64,000 nucleotides of DNA from Sphingomonas sp. LM7 (GTDB lineage: Bacteria; Pseudomonadota; Alphaproteobacteria; Sphingomonadales; Sphingomonadaceae): contig NZ_CP019511.1 of NCBI RefSeq assembly GCF_002002925.1, positions 248,001 to 312,000 of the forward strand. Reading direction: 5' to 3'. Below the pieces are notes generated by a model that was not told the origin of the DNA, searched no databases, and was given only the letters and a program-made list of their open reading frames with translations. The position numbers and the translations under genes were made by a program. Shown piece after piece: positions 25,693 through 36,185 of the stretch; positions within the stretch are counted from its first letter, which is position 1, and the number at the start of each line of letters is the position of its first letter.

Positions 25693-28323
25693 ATGAAGAA
25701 GCTCGATTTGCTCGCGGCAACGGCACTTGGCCTGCTCGCGACGACCCCCGCCTTTGCGCAGGACGCCGGCACGCCGCCGACGGTCGATGAGACCATGACG
25801 CAGGACTATCAGGGCGCGAACGACATCGTCGTGACCGCGACGCGGCGCAACGAGACGGTGCAGGACGTGCCGATCGCGATCACTGCGATCGGGCCCGAGC
25901 TGCTCCAGAATGCCGGCGTCGAGAATGTCCGCGACCTCGAGCAGCTGGCGCCGTCGCTGCAGAGCTCGACCGGCCAGTCCTCGGCCACCGGCACCACGAT
26001 CTACATTCGCGGCATCACCACCGGCGGCGACAACCCGGGGTTCGAACCCGCGGTCGGCGTGTTCATCGACGGCGTGTTCCGCGCGCGTGCCGGCGTGGCG
26101 ATCTCCGAGCTTCCCGAGCTGGAGCGCGTCGAGGTGCTGCGCGGGCCGCAGGGCACGCTGTTCGGCCGCAACACCTCGGCCGGCGCGCTCAGCATCTTCA
26201 CGGCGCAGCCGCAGTTCGAGACGCATGGCTATGTCGAGGGAACGTACGGCAACTACAACGCCTATGGCGTGCGGGGCGCGTTCACCGGGCCGGTGAGTGA
26301 ATCGCTCGCGCTGCGCGTCGACGGCGGCTATCGCAAGCGCGACGGCTATATCAACGATGCCAACAGCGACCGCGCGATCAACGACGTCAATCGCTGGAAC
26401 GTGCGCGGGCAGGCGCTGCTCGACAGCGGCGACATCACGCTGCGCCTGATCGGCGACTATTACGAGACCGACGAGCAGTGCTGCGGCGCGGTGTCGGTGG
26501 CACGCGGCAGCCTTGCCCCGGTGATCCAGGGCGTAGCGGCGTCGCGCGGGCGGGTCGGCCTCTACACCGGGCCGGGCAGCGATCGCACCCAGGCGATGTC
26601 GCCCAACCGCGACTATGCCGAGAAGGTGAAGGACTGGGGCTTTTCGGGCGAGCTCGGCTGGCAGCTCGGCGACGTCAAGCTGACCTCGATCACCGCCTAT
26701 CGCAACTGGCAGGTGGTGCGGAACCAGGACATCGACTTTTCGGGCGTCGATCGTGCCTATCGCGACGGCTATCGCAACGAACTCACCGATTTCACGCAGG
26801 AACTCCGGCTGCAGGGCTCGGCGTTCGGCGGCAAGCTCGACTGGCTGATCGGCGGCTTCTACCTGAACGAGAGCAACAAGCTGCGCGACGTGGTGCAGCT
26901 CGGCAACGACGCCAATGCCTATGTCGACACGATCTTCTCGGGATCGGGCTTCCAGTTCTTCGGGTCGTATGGCGTGCCGACGCTGCCGCAGCTCGGCGCC
27001 GCGTTGCAGGGCGGGCCGGCGCTGCCCGCCAATGTGAAGCCGCTGCTCGGCCAGCTGCTGTTCCTGCAGAATCCGTTCATCGCGCCGGGCGTGCGGCTGC
27101 AGCAGGCAGCGGCCGCCAATCCGGCGCTGCTGGCGCTGCTGACCACGCCTCTGCCGGGCAACCTGCCGGGGCAGGGCAACAATCCCGACGATTTCCGCGT
27201 CAAGACCAATGCCTTCGCGCTGTTCACGCACAACATCATCAACGTGACCGACAAGCTGTCGCTCACGCTGGGTGCGCGCTGGAACCACGAGAGCAAGGAC
27301 ATGACCGCGAGCATCAACAACAATACCGGCGCGTGCTCGACCTTCTACAACACCAGCGCCGCGGCGCAGACCTATCTCGGGGTGGTTCGCGCCGCGCTGG
27401 GGGCGACCAACTATAACAATCTGTTCCTGCTCAGCTGCAATCCGGCGGTGAACACCGAGTTCAACGGCAATTATCAGGACGATTTCACCGACAACGAGAT
27501 CACCGGCACCGCCAAGCTGGCGTTCAAGGTGTCGGACAAGCTGCTGACCTATGCCAGCTACGATCACGGCTATAAGTCGGGCGGCTATAATCTCGACCAG
27601 GCGACCTTCGATTCGCGGCTGCTGGGCGGCAATGGCGCGCAGGGCTCTGACCTGCAGTTCGGCGCCGAGACCGTCGATGCCTATGAAATCGGCTTCAAGG
27701 CGAGCCCGAGCCGGGCATTCTCGCTGAACGTCGCCGCGTTCTACATGAACTTCTACAACCTCCAGTCGCTGGTGTTCGCGGGCAACAACTTCGTCGTCCA
27801 GAACGTGCCCAAGAGCATCAGCAAGGGCGTGGAGATGGAATCGACGATCCGCCCCGCGCGCGACCTGACCTTCCAGCTCGGCTATAGCTGGATCAGCGCC
27901 CGCTATGACGGGGGCAACGACTTCACCGGAACGCCGCTGCAGGGCCAGGAAGGCCGGCAGTTCAACAACCAGCCCGAGCATACGGTGACGGTTGCCGGCA
28001 CCTGGACGCCGCGACTGACTGACGGGATCAACGGCCTGATCCATCTCGACATGCGCTACAACAGCGAAGTCAACATCCCGTCGAGCAATCCGAACCCGCT
28101 GACCGGGCGGACCTCGATCTACAACCAGGGCTATCCGCTGCTCAACGCTGCGGTGGGCGTGACTTCGGCGGACGGCAAGTGGCGCGGCGAGTTCTTCGTC
28201 GAGAACCTGACCAACCAATTCTACTACATCACCGGCTTCGCCGTGCCCGAGCAGACCGGCAACTATGCCGGCTATCCGGGCATGCCGCGCTTCTTCGGCG
28301 GGCGCGTGCGCGTCGGCTTCTGA
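25693..28323 (+). CDS. TonB-dependent receptor (complete)
   Basis: 876-residue outer-membrane transporter. Signal peptide 1-23 (MKKLDLLAATALGLLATTPAFA), TonB box DIVVTATRR at 44-52, plug domain to about 175 (IRGITTGGDNPGFEPAVGVFIDGVFRAR, VEVLRGPQGTLFGRNTSAGA), then a barrel with the long extracellular loops and a final strand ending RVRVGF. The plug type (DVPIAITAIGPELL) is that of the large sphingomonad family often annotated as pesticin/siderophore or oligosaccharide receptors; the ligand cannot be told. AGGAGAGGGG ribosome site. No dedicated periplasmic or inner-membrane partner is adjacent. Confidence 0.96.
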   Translation: MKKLDLLAATALGLLATTPAFAQDAGTPPTVDETMTQDYQGANDIVVTATRRNETVQDVPIAITAIGPELLQNAGVENVRDLEQLAPSLQSSTGQSSATGTTIYIRGITTGGDNPGFEPAVGVFIDGVFRARAGVAISELPELERVEVLRGPQGTLFGRNTSAGALSIFTAQPQFETHGYVEGTYGNYNAYGVRGAFTGPVSESLALRVDGGYRKRDGYINDANSDRAINDVNRWNVRGQALLDSGDITLRLIGDYYETDEQCCGAVSVARGSLAPVIQGVAASRGRVGLYTGPGSDRTQAMSPNRDYAEKVKDWGFSGELGWQLGDVKLTSITAYRNWQVVRNQDIDFSGVDRAYRDGYRNELTDFTQELRLQGSAFGGKLDWLIGGFYLNESNKLRDVVQLGNDANAYVDTIFSGSGFQFFGSYGVPTLPQLGAALQGGPALPANVKPLLGQLLFLQNPFIAPGVRLQQAAAANPALLALLTTPLPGNLPGQGNNPDDFRVKTNAFALFTHNIINVTDKLSLTLGARWNHESKDMTASINNNTGACSTFYNTSAAAQTYLGVVRAALGATNYNNLFLLSCNPAVNTEFNGNYQDDFTDNEITGTAKLAFKVSDKLLTYASYDHGYKSGGYNLDQATFDSRLLGGNGAQGSDLQFGAETVDAYEIGFKASPSRAFSLNVAAFYMNFYNLQSLVFAGNNFVVQNVPKSISKGVEMESTIRPARDLTFQLGYSWISARYDGGNDFTGTPLQGQEGRQFNNQPEHTVTVAGTWTPRLTDGINGLIHLDMRYNSEVNIPSSNPNPLTGRTSIYNQGYPLLNAAVGVTSADGKWRGEFFVENLTNQFYYITGFAVPEQTGNYAGYPGMPRFFGGRVRVGF

Positions 28324-28346
28324 GGCTCGATCGACGGGAAACGGGG

Positions 28347-28374
28347 CGGCCGGGGCGAGAGCTCCGGCCGTTTT
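28347..28374 (+). terminator. Intrinsic terminator of the TonB receptor gene
   Basis: CGGCCGG (28347-28353) / CCGGCCG (28364-28370) followed by TTTT at 28371-28374, 23 bases after the stop. Confidence 0.85.
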
Positions 28375-28406
28375 CGTTGCTGTGGCTGCTTGGTCCGAGA
28401 CTTTTC

Positions 28407-29009
28407 CTAGCGCTCGAAAAGATGGTCGAGCGCGCTGGCGGGCAGGCACCAGAAGATCGCGACGAGCGCCGCGCAGGCGAGGCCGAGCGCGGGGGTGACG
28501 AAGGTGAGGGCGATGCCCGAGACGTAGAGCGCGCTCGCGGCCAGGCCCTTGCGCAGTGCGAGGCGGTGATAGGCCTGCGACGCTTCCGATTGGCTGCCGG
28601 TGCGACGGATCGTCCGCTGCAGCCACATATAGGCGACCGAGGGCAGCAGCATGATGCCCATATAGACCAGGGTCGCGTCATGGCTGAACACCTGCTCGCC
28701 GAGATAATCGGTGCCGAACGGGACCAGTGACAGCGTGAACATCAGCGCGATGTTCGACCAGAGCAGGCCGTTGGTTACCCGCGGGGCGTGGTGGAACAGC
28801 CGGTGGTGGTTGACCCAGTAGATCGAGACATAGGCGAAGCTGAGCGCATAGGCCGTGAAGATCGGCCAGAGCGGGACGAGCCGGCTCCAGCCGGGCTCCT
28901 CAGGCGCATGCATCTCGAGCACCATGATCGTGACGACGATCGCAATTACGGCGTCGGAATAGGCTTCGACGCGCGTGACGCCGGCGCGGCCTTCGGAATC
29001 TTCGGCCAT
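28407..29009 (-). CDS. TMEM175 family (DUF1211) potassium-channel-like membrane protein
   Basis: 200 residues with about five to six membrane segments. The first helix carries the family signature region VEAYSDAVIAIVVTIMVLEM (equivalent to the FSD motif of TMEM175), followed by WVNHHRLFHH and LPFGTDYLG-like segments (LSLVPFGTDYLGE). Bacterial members form K+-selective channels; selectivity here is inferred from the family. Stands alone between the TonB receptor and YceI. Confidence 0.9.
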   Translation of the reverse strand: MAEDSEGRAGVTRVEAYSDAVIAIVVTIMVLEMHAPEEPGWSRLVPLWPIFTAYALSFAYVSIYWVNHHRLFHHAPRVTNGLLWSNIALMFTLSLVPFGTDYLGEQVFSHDATLVYMGIMLLPSVAYMWLQRTIRRTGSQSEASQAYHRLALRKGLAASALYVSGIALTFVTPALGLACAALVAIFWCLPASALDHLFER

Positions 29010-29162
29010 GTGAGGGCTCCCGCAATTCGGTGGGAATCTAGCCGAAACCGTAAACGCTCCCAGTTGAACCTAAGTAGGGTTCACTTCTCGCTCTTTCCGC
29101 TTGCGGGGAGGAGGGCGGAGCGGGGGCTGTCTAGGGTTTGCCGCGCTTGCCCCTCTCCCCGG

Positions 29163-29186
29163 CCCTCTCCCCTAAAGGGGAGAGGG
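29163..29186. repeat. Palindrome CCCTCTCCCC / GGGGAGAGGG
   Basis: Perfect 10-bp stem with a TAAA loop, 12 bases past the YceI stop. Likely a terminator for YceI or a member of the dispersed GC-rich palindromes of this genome. Confidence 0.6.
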
Positions 29187-29197
29187 AGAGAGTTGCG

Positions 29198-29839
29198 TCA
29201 GTCCTTGGTGAAGCCGGCGGCGATCTTGAGCTTCACGTCGTCCGAGACCATCGGGATGCCCATGGTGACGCCGAAATCGCTGCGGCGGATCGTCGTCGTC
29301 GCCTCGAAGCCGATATTGTCCTTGCCGCCCATCTGCTGCGGAGTCTTGCCGGCGCCGTAGAAGGCGACGTCGAGCGTGACCGGGCGCTTGATGCCGTTGA
29401 GCGTGAGGTCGCCCGTGACCTTCGCCTTGTCGCCGGCGACGACCACCTTGGTCGAGACGAAGCGCGCGTCGGCGGGGGCGGGGCCGAAGAAGTCGGGCTT
29501 GCCGCCGGCTTCCTTGGGCGCGCGCAGCAGGTGCGCAGTCAGGCCGGCGCTGGCCGTGGTGACTTTCGAGACCGGAATGGTGATGTCGACCTTGGCGGCG
29601 GCGGGATTCTTGGGATCGATCACCAGCGTGCCGGTGATGTCGCCGAACAGCCCGAAATAGGGCGTGAAGCCGAGGTGATCGACTTCCCACGCGATCAGCG
29701 TGTGGCCGGGATCGGCGCTGTAGCTGCCGGCGACGACGCGCGCGGGATCCTTGGCGCCGGGGGTCTGCATCGCCTGCTGGGCGACGAGCGGGGTGGCGAT
29801 GGCGAGCGTGGCGGCGAGGGCGATGAAGCGGACGCGCAT
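29198..29839 (-). CDS. YceI family protein
   Basis: 213-residue exported protein with a lipocalin-like barrel that in the family binds isoprenoid or fatty-acid-like ligands. Start at 29839 follows AGGAGA and gives a signal peptide MRVRFIALAATLAIATPLVAQQ. Family segments: SYSADPGHTLIAWEVDHLGFTPYFG, KVDITIPVSKVTT, VTGDLTLNGIKRPVTLDV and TTIRRSDFGVTMG. Role in this organism unknown. A GGAAACC-GAC-GGTTTCC palindrome (29904-29920) lies in its promoter region. Confidence 0.94.
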   Translation of the reverse strand: MRVRFIALAATLAIATPLVAQQAMQTPGAKDPARVVAGSYSADPGHTLIAWEVDHLGFTPYFGLFGDITGTLVIDPKNPAAAKVDITIPVSKVTTASAGLTAHLLRAPKEAGGKPDFFGPAPADARFVSTKVVVAGDKAKVTGDLTLNGIKRPVTLDVAFYGAGKTPQQMGGKDNIGFEATTTIRRSDFGVTMGIPMVSDDVKLKIAAGFTKD

Positions 29840-29927
29840 GGGAATCTCCTGGTTGGGAGACCCGCGTGTCGGGCGTTTTGGGAGGGCGGTCAAACGGCAA
29901 GATGGAAACCGACGGTTTCCGCAAATG

Positions 29928-29960
29928 AAAAGGGGCCGCGGACCGGTGTCCGCAGCCCCT
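29928..29960 (-). terminator. Intrinsic terminator of ilvC
   Basis: 12-bp stem with one mismatch, GGGGCCGCGGAC (29932-29943) / GTCCGCAGCCCC (29948-29959), followed on the minus strand by TTTTCATTTG. Confidence 0.85.
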
Positions 29961-29980
29961 TCATCATTTTCGAACCGGTG

Positions 29981-31006
<1,026 letters not shown>

Positions 31007-31027
31007 TCAGTCCCTTTCTGGAATGTG

Positions 31028-31086
31028 CCCCTGCGCAAGCAGGGGTCCAGGGTTACTCGACCCTGGGCTCCTGCTTTCGCAGGAGC
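31028..31086. repeat. Stacked palindromes between ilvN and ilvC
   Basis: Three nested or consecutive perfect inverted repeats: CCCCTGC/GCAGGGG (31028-31045), CCAGGG/CCCTGG (31047-31066) and GCTCCTGC/GCAGGAGC with a TTTC loop (31067-31086). REP-like; may adjust expression of ilvC relative to ilvBN. Confidence 0.7.
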
Positions 31087-31100
31087 ACGCGATGAAAAAT

Positions 31101-31616
31101 TCAGGCGGCTTCCTTGCCGCGCGAAATGGCGACGACGCCGGTGCGGGCGACTTCGATCAGGCCGAGCTCGCGCATCAGCTCGACGAACTTGTCGAGCTTC
31201 TCCGAGCCGCCGGTGACTTCGAACACGAAGCTCGAAATCGTCGCATCGACGACGCGGGCACGATACACCTCGGCGAGGCGCAGCGCCTCGATCCGGTGGT
31301 CGCCGGTGCCTGCGACCTTCACCAGGGCGAGCTCGCGCTCGACATGCGGGCCGGCGGCGGTGAGGTCGGTCACCTTGTGCACCGGCACGAGCCGCTCGAG
31401 CTGCGCGATGATCTGCTCCATCACCGCGGCCGAGGACGATGTCACGATGGTGATGCGACTAATTCGATTGTCCTCGGTGATCTCCGAGACGGTGAGGCTT
31501 TCGATATTGTAGCCGCGCGCAGTGAACAGCCCGGCGATCCGGGCGAGGATGCCCGGCTCGTTATCGACGATCACGGCAAGCGTGTGCCGCTCTTTTTGCT
31601 CTTCCTTGATGTGCAT
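31101..31616 (-). CDS. ilvN: Acetolactate synthase small (regulatory) subunit
   Basis: 171-residue regulatory subunit that binds the IlvB catalytic subunit and gives valine feedback control. ACT domain at the N-terminus (HTLAVIVDNEPGILARIAGLFTARGYNIESLTV), then the C-terminal domain typical of IlvH/IlvN. Follows ilvB after a four-base gap, so translation is probably coupled. Confidence 0.97.
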   Translation of the reverse strand: MHIKEEQKERHTLAVIVDNEPGILARIAGLFTARGYNIESLTVSEITEDNRISRITIVTSSSAAVMEQIIAQLERLVPVHKVTDLTAAGPHVERELALVKVAGTGDHRIEALRLAEVYRARVVDATISSFVFEVTGGSEKLDKFVELMRELGLIEVARTGVVAISRGKEAA

Positions 31617-31620
31617 GGGA

Positions 31621-33366
31621 TCAGACCAGTGCCTTGGCTTCGTCGTCCATTTCGCCGGAAACTTCGGCGGCCTGGAGCAGCATTTCGGTATGGGCGGCGC
31701 CCGACGGGATCATCGGGAAGCAATTGGCGAGCTTCGCGACGCGGCAATCGACGATCACCGGGCCGTCATGGTCGAGCATCGCCTGGATGCCGTCCTCCAG
31801 ATCGCCGCGCGCGTCGATGCGGATGCCCTTCCAGCCATAGGCTTCGCCGAGCTTCACGAAATCGGGCAGCGTATCCGAATAGCTTTCCGAATAGCGCGAC
31901 TGATAGGTCAGCTCCTGCCACTGGCGGACCATCCCCATATATTCATTGTTGAGAATGAATATCTTCACCGGCAGGCGATATTGCGTAGCGGTCGCAAGCT
32001 CCTGGATGTTCATCTGGATGCTCGCTTCGCCCGCGATGTCGATAACCAGGGCGTCGGGATTGCCGAGTTGCGCGCCGATCGCGGCGGGCAGGCCATAGCC
32101 CATCGTGCCCAGACCGCCGCTGGTGAGCCACTTGTTGGGCTCCTCGAAATCGAAATGCTGGGCAGCCCACATCTGGTGCTGGCCGACTTCGGTGGTGATG
32201 ATCGGACTGCGGGCATGCGTCGCCTCCCACAGCGCACGGATTGCGCGCTGCGGCATGATGACGTCCTGCCTGTCCTCGAAATCGAGGCAGCGGGTCTGGC
32301 GCCAGCCGTTGATCCGGCCCCACCATTCGGTGAGATCGGGCCGGGGATGCTGACGCGCGTTCCAGCAATCGATCATTTCGCGCAGCGCGATGCCGACATC
32401 GCCGATGATCGGCAGGTCGACGCGGACATTCTTGTTCACGCTCGACCGGTCGATATCGATATGGACCTTCCGCGCATGCGGCGCGAACGCATCGAGCCGG
32501 CCGGTGACGCGATCGTCGAAACGCGCGCCGAAGGCGATGATCAGATCGGCCTTGTTCATCGCCCAATTGGCTTCGTAGGTGCCGTGCATGCCGAGCATGC
32601 CGAGCCACTGGTCCGACGAAGCGGGCAGGGCGCCGAGCCCCATCAGCGTCGAAGTGACCGGCGCGCCCGTCATCGCCGCAAGCTCGCGCAGGAGCCTGGA
32701 CGCCTCGGGACCCGAATTGATGATCCCGCCGCCGGTATAGAAGATCGGGCGCTCGGCCGCGGCGAGCATGTCGACCGCTTCCTGGATCTTCGCCGCGTCG
32801 GGCTGGGTCTGCGGGCGATAGGTCTTGTGCTGGATCGGGCCGGGCGCTTCGTAGCGTGCCGTCGCGACCTGGACGTCCTTGGGGATGTCCACGACCACCG
32901 GACCGGGGCGGCCCGACGTGGCGATGTGGAACGCCTCATGGATGATGCTGCCAAGCGTCTCGGGCGCCTTCACCAGGTAATTATGCTTGGTGCAGTGCCG
33001 CGTGATGCCGACGGTATCGGCTTCCTGGAACGCGTCGGTGCCGATCAGGGCGGTGGGAACCTGGCCGGTGATGACGACCATCGGGATCGAATCCATCAGC
33101 GCGTCGGTGATCCCGGTGACGGCGTTGGTCGCGCCGGGCCCCGAGGTGACGAGCACGACACCGGGCTTGCCGGTCGAGCGGGCATAGCCTTCGGCGGCAT
33201 GCGTCGCCGCCTGCTCATGCCGGACGAGAATGTGTTTAATTCGATCCTGCTTGAAGATCGCATCGTAAATCGGAAGCACCGCGCCGCCAGGATAGCCGAA
33301 GATGACCTCCACACCGAGGTCGCTCAACGCCTCGATCAGGATGTCTGCTCCGCTCTTCTCGGTCAC
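31621..33366 (-). CDS. ilvB: Acetolactate synthase large (catalytic) subunit
   Basis: 581-residue thiamine-diphosphate enzyme; first committed step of valine, leucine and isoleucine synthesis. GTG start at 33366 preceded by AGGAGG. Conserved catalytic Glu in LVRHEQAATHAAEGYARSTG, GPGATN loop, and the ThDP motif GEASIQMNIQELATATQYRLPVKIFILNN. No leader peptide with Ile/Val/Leu codons was found in the 78 bases to the miaA stop, so it may be expressed from an A/T-rich patch at 33440-33490 or read through from miaA. Confidence 0.97.
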   Translation of the reverse strand: MTEKSGADILIEALSDLGVEVIFGYPGGAVLPIYDAIFKQDRIKHILVRHEQAATHAAEGYARSTGKPGVVLVTSGPGATNAVTGITDALMDSIPMVVITGQVPTALIGTDAFQEADTVGITRHCTKHNYLVKAPETLGSIIHEAFHIATSGRPGPVVVDIPKDVQVATARYEAPGPIQHKTYRPQTQPDAAKIQEAVDMLAAAERPIFYTGGGIINSGPEASRLLRELAAMTGAPVTSTLMGLGALPASSDQWLGMLGMHGTYEANWAMNKADLIIAFGARFDDRVTGRLDAFAPHARKVHIDIDRSSVNKNVRVDLPIIGDVGIALREMIDCWNARQHPRPDLTEWWGRINGWRQTRCLDFEDRQDVIMPQRAIRALWEATHARSPIITTEVGQHQMWAAQHFDFEEPNKWLTSGGLGTMGYGLPAAIGAQLGNPDALVIDIAGEASIQMNIQELATATQYRLPVKIFILNNEYMGMVRQWQELTYQSRYSESYSDTLPDFVKLGEAYGWKGIRIDARGDLEDGIQAMLDHDGPVIVDCRVAKLANCFPMIPSGAAHTEMLLQAAEVSGEMDDEAKALV

Positions 33367-33444
33367 GTGGGCCTCCTTTTGCTGCAATGCGCCATCGCAC
33401 CGCCGGAGGGCGCTGCTAGTGGCAAGAAAATGGCTCGTCAAGCG

Positions 33445-34371
33445 TTATAGATGTAATTTAGTTTCAATTCTAGTCATTCGAACGTTTTTTTCTGTCTCGC
33501 TCACGCGCTCCCAGTCCTCCGGCGTCTGCCGGCGGAACCAGGTGTACTGCCGTTTGGCATATTGCCGCGTGGCGAGCGCGCCTGCGGTAGCAGCCTGCAC
33601 GACATCGGTCTCGCCCGCAAACAATCCGCGCAGTTCGGGCACACCGATCGCGCGGAGCACCGGCGCGTCGGCTGGAATATCGGTGCGGGCGAGCAGCGCG
33701 GTCGCCTCGGCGCGGCCCTGATCGAGCATGTCGGCGAAGCGGCGATCGATGCGCTCGCCCAGCCAGTCGCGGTCGGGAAGCAGGAGGATGGGGGCGAGGT
33801 GGATCTCATCCGCGATCCCGCCCAGCCGGCGCGTCTGCCAATGGGCGAGGGGCTTGCCGGTCGAGCGCACCACCTCGAGTGCGCGCGAGACGCGGCTGGT
33901 GTCGCCGGGGCCGAGCCGGGCGGCGGCTTCCGGGTCCGCATCGGCGAGCAGGGCATGCGCCTGCGCGACCGGCAGTGCGCGGACTTGCTGGCGGATGTCG
34001 GGATCGATCTCGGGCACCGGCGCGATGCCTTCCAGCAGCGTGCGCAGGTACAGGCCGGTCCCGCCGACGAGGATGGGCAGGCGGCTGTCCTGCTGCGCCT
34101 CGGTGATCGCGGCGCGCGCTTCGGCCGCCCAGCGCGCGGCCGAATAGGAGTCGGCGCCGTCGATATGGCCGAACAGGCGGTGGGGGACGCGCGATTCTTC
34201 GTCCACGGTGGGACGCGCGGTGAGGATGCGCAGATCGGCATAGACCTGCATCGAATCGGCATTGATCACGGTGCCGCGATGCTTTTCGGCCAACGCCAGC
34301 GCGAGCGCGGACTTGCCGCTCGCGGTCGGCCCTGCGATGAGCGCGACCTTCGGGAGGTGACCCTTGTTCAT
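33445..34371 (-). CDS. miaA: tRNA dimethylallyltransferase
   Basis: Transfers a dimethylallyl group to A37 of tRNAs that read U-starting codons. About 308 residues. P-loop [16 protein letters not shown] near the N-terminus, [19 protein letters not shown], the substrate loop [13 protein letters not shown], and the C-terminal [13 protein letters not shown]. Starts at ATG 34371 or 34383 are possible; neither has a strong ribosome site. Either one places the beginning of miaA inside the beginning of the divergent serB gene. Upstream of ilvB on the same strand. Confidence 0.94.
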   Translation of the reverse strand: MNKGHLPKVALIAGPTASGKSALALALAEKHRGTVINADSMQVYADLRILTARPTVDEESRVPHRLFGHIDGADSYSAARWAAEARAAITEAQQDSRLPILVGGTGLYLRTLLEGIAPVPEIDPDIRQQVRALPVAQAHALLADADPEAAARLGPGDTSRVSRALEVVRSTGKPLAHWQTRRLGGIADEIHLAPILLLPDRDWLGERIDRRFADMLDQGRAEATALLARTDIPADAPVLRAIGVPELRGLFAGETDVVQAATAGALATRQYAKRQYTWFRRQTPEDWERVSETEKNVRMTRIETKLHL

Positions 34372-35278
34372 TGCTACATTCATAGCTGCCGGCCGGCTAA
34401 AAGAAGAAGACATTCAGCATGCGTGCGAGCTGCTGCGGTTCAACGGCCAAGTGCCGACGGCGAAGTGGCTGGAGGAGGGGACCGCATGCGATATCTTCTA
34501 TGACGGCGATCCGGATTTCGACGGTGCGGTGTCCCGTAACGACGGCGTAGCCGCAGGTCATATGTGGCTGGACGACATGTTCCAGGGCTATGATATAGTC
34601 ATTCAACCTGCCGAGGGACGCGAGAAGAAGCTGCTCGTCGCCGACATGGATTCGACGATGATCACCGTCGAATGCATCGACGAACTCGCCGACTATGCCG
34701 GGATCAAGGCGCAGATCGCCGAAGTCACCGAGCGGGCGATGCGCGGCGAGCTCGATTTCGGCGCGGCGCTCGATGCGCGAGTCGCGCTGCTCAAGGATCT
34801 CGAGGAAAGTGCGATCGATCGCTGCCTGGCCGAGCGCGTGAAGCTGATGCCGGGCGCGAAGACGCTGGTGCGGACGATGAAGGCGCGCGGCGCGACGACG
34901 ATCCTCGTGTCGGGCGGATTCACGCGATTTGCCGAGCCGGTGGGTGCGGAGATCGGCTTCGATCGGGTGATCGCAAACGTGCTCGAGATTGGCCAGGCGC
35001 GGCTCACCGGCACCGTAACCAAGCCGATCGTCGACAGCGCGACCAAGGAGACGACGCTGCTGGGCGCGCTTGCCGAACTGGGCCTGCCTGCCGAGGCGTC
35101 CATGGCCGTGGGCGACGGTGCGAACGACCTCGCGATGATCCGCCAGGCCGGGCTGGGCGTGGCGTACCACGCCAAGCCGATCGTCGCGGCCGCGGCCGGC
35201 GCGCGGATCGACCATGGCGACCTGACCGCCCTGCTCTATGCGCAGGGCATCGCCCGATCGGAATGGATCGACGGCTGA
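34364..35278 (+). CDS. serB: Phosphoserine phosphatase
   Basis: 304-residue HAD phosphatase; last step of serine synthesis. TTG start at 34364 is supported by the GGGAGGTGA ribosome site ending five bases before it and by the typical alphaproteobacterial N-terminus [15 protein letters not shown] motifs: [23 protein letters not shown] with Lys in [12 protein letters not shown] region, [26 protein letters not shown]. The first 8-20 bases overlap the start of divergent miaA, so promoters of each must lie within the other gene. Confidence 0.96.
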   Translation: MFIATFIAAGRLKEEDIQHACELLRFNGQVPTAKWLEEGTACDIFYDGDPDFDGAVSRNDGVAAGHMWLDDMFQGYDIVIQPAEGREKKLLVADMDSTMITVECIDELADYAGIKAQIAEVTERAMRGELDFGAALDARVALLKDLEESAIDRCLAERVKLMPGAKTLVRTMKARGATTILVSGGFTRFAEPVGAEIGFDRVIANVLEIGQARLTGTVTKPIVDSATKETTLLGALAELGLPAEASMAVGDGANDLAMIRQAGLGVAYHAKPIVAAAAGARIDHGDLTALLYAQGIARSEWIDG

Positions 35279-35282
35279 GGTG

Positions 35283-35684
35283 CTACTGGGCCGGCTTGAC
35301 GCGCGTATAGGGCACGAACTTGCCCAGGATCACGAAGCCACGCGGGAAGCCGCTCGTGCGATCGACGAGATTGATCGTGTCGATGCTGCACAGCTGCGAG
35401 CCGGTCATCTTCACCACCAGGATATCGTCGTCGTTGAGCGACTCGGCGCCCGAGCGCGGCGTGTTGACATAGAGCCTGGAGCCGACGCGGTAGACGATCG
35501 CCTTGCCTTCGATCACCTGGCTGGAATTGCCGGGCGGAAGGCTGATGCAACTCACCGGTTCGCCCGCGACGCGGCCGGCGAGCAGCTTCTGCAGCTTGAC
35601 CTCGGGGGTGTCGCGCGGCGCGGCGAGGGCGGGTGCCGCGATCACGCTTGCGGCGACGAGAAGCGTTTTGATGAGACTAGCCAT
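35283..35684 (-). CDS. Exported hypothetical protein
   Basis: 133 residues; signal peptide MASLIKTLLVAASVIAAPALA. Mature part includes LLAGRVAGEPVSCISLPPGNSSQVI, VYRVGSRLYVNTPRSGAESL and SQLCSIDTINLVDRTSGFPRGFV. Two cysteines could form a disulphide. No family recognised; short exported proteins of this appearance are frequent in sphingomonads. Convergent with serB, four bases between stops. Confidence 0.8.
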   Translation of the reverse strand: MASLIKTLLVAASVIAAPALAAPRDTPEVKLQKLLAGRVAGEPVSCISLPPGNSSQVIEGKAIVYRVGSRLYVNTPRSGAESLNDDDILVVKMTGSQLCSIDTINLVDRTSGFPRGFVILGKFVPYTRVKPAQ

Positions 35685-35732
35685 GCGCGTGCCCTAGCAC
35701 AGTCTGCCTGAACCTGCGCTGACGTGCATCGA

Positions 35733-36167
35733 TCAGCTTTCGAACGAGATCTTGACCGAGTCGCTGCTGCGTTCGTGCGGGCCGTGGAAGACGGCTTCGA
35801 TATTGTTGCCGTCGGGATCGAGCAGGAAGGCGGCGTAATAGCCCGGATGATAGGGCCGCTCGCCCGGCGCGCCATTGTCGCTGCCGCCCGCGGCAATGCC
35901 GGCGCGGTGGAAGGCCTCGACTGCGCCGCGGCCCCTGGCCTGGAAGGCGAGGTGGTGGCGACCGGTCAGCTTGCCCTGCGCGGCCTGGCTGTCGGCGGTG
36001 GAGACGAACAGCTCGTCGGCCCAGAAATAATCCTCGGCAATCCCGCCCATCGGGACGCCGAGCACGTCGAACACGGCCTCATAGAAACGCTGGCTTGCCG
36101 GAAGGTCGCGAACGACGAGCTGGATATGATCGATCAGCCGTCCGCGATGCAGTTCCTGCGCTTCCAT
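35733..36167 (-). CDS. VOC family protein, paralogue of 13227-13679
   Basis: 144-residue glyoxalase-fold protein. Shares RGRLIDH-IQLVVRDLPASQRF, AEDYFWADELFVST and LDPDGNNIEAVFHGP with the copy at 13227, so the pair comes from a duplication. Candidate metal ligands are the equivalent His/Glu positions. It lies directly upstream of nothing obviously related; the MipA gene behind it (36186) is on the same strand 18 bases away and may share a transcript. Confidence 0.86.
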   Translation of the reverse strand: MEAQELHRGRLIDHIQLVVRDLPASQRFYEAVFDVLGVPMGGIAEDYFWADELFVSTADSQAAQGKLTGRHHLAFQARGRGAVEAFHRAGIAAGGSDNGAPGERPYHPGYYAAFLLDPDGNNIEAVFHGPHERSSDSVKISFES

Positions 36168-36185
36168 GGTGCCGCTCCCGTCTTC

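Noticed and set aside
25618..28626. 1002-residue open frame antisense to the TonB receptor
   Set aside because: Shadow frame; Arg/Ala/Glu-biased with no motif, whereas the plus strand has a signal peptide, TonB box and barrel.
29890..29940. General stress (EcfG) promoter before the YceI gene
   Set aside because: GGAAAC and a CGTTT are present but the spacing is about 19 and the GGAAC element is imperfect; the palindrome explains the motif equally well.
33366..33444. ilv leader peptide before ilvB
   Set aside because: No short frame with clustered Ile, Val or Leu codons and no alternative hairpins were found in this 78-base gap.
31522..33450. 642-residue open frame antisense to ilvB
   Set aside because: Shadow of ilvB with no recognisable domain.
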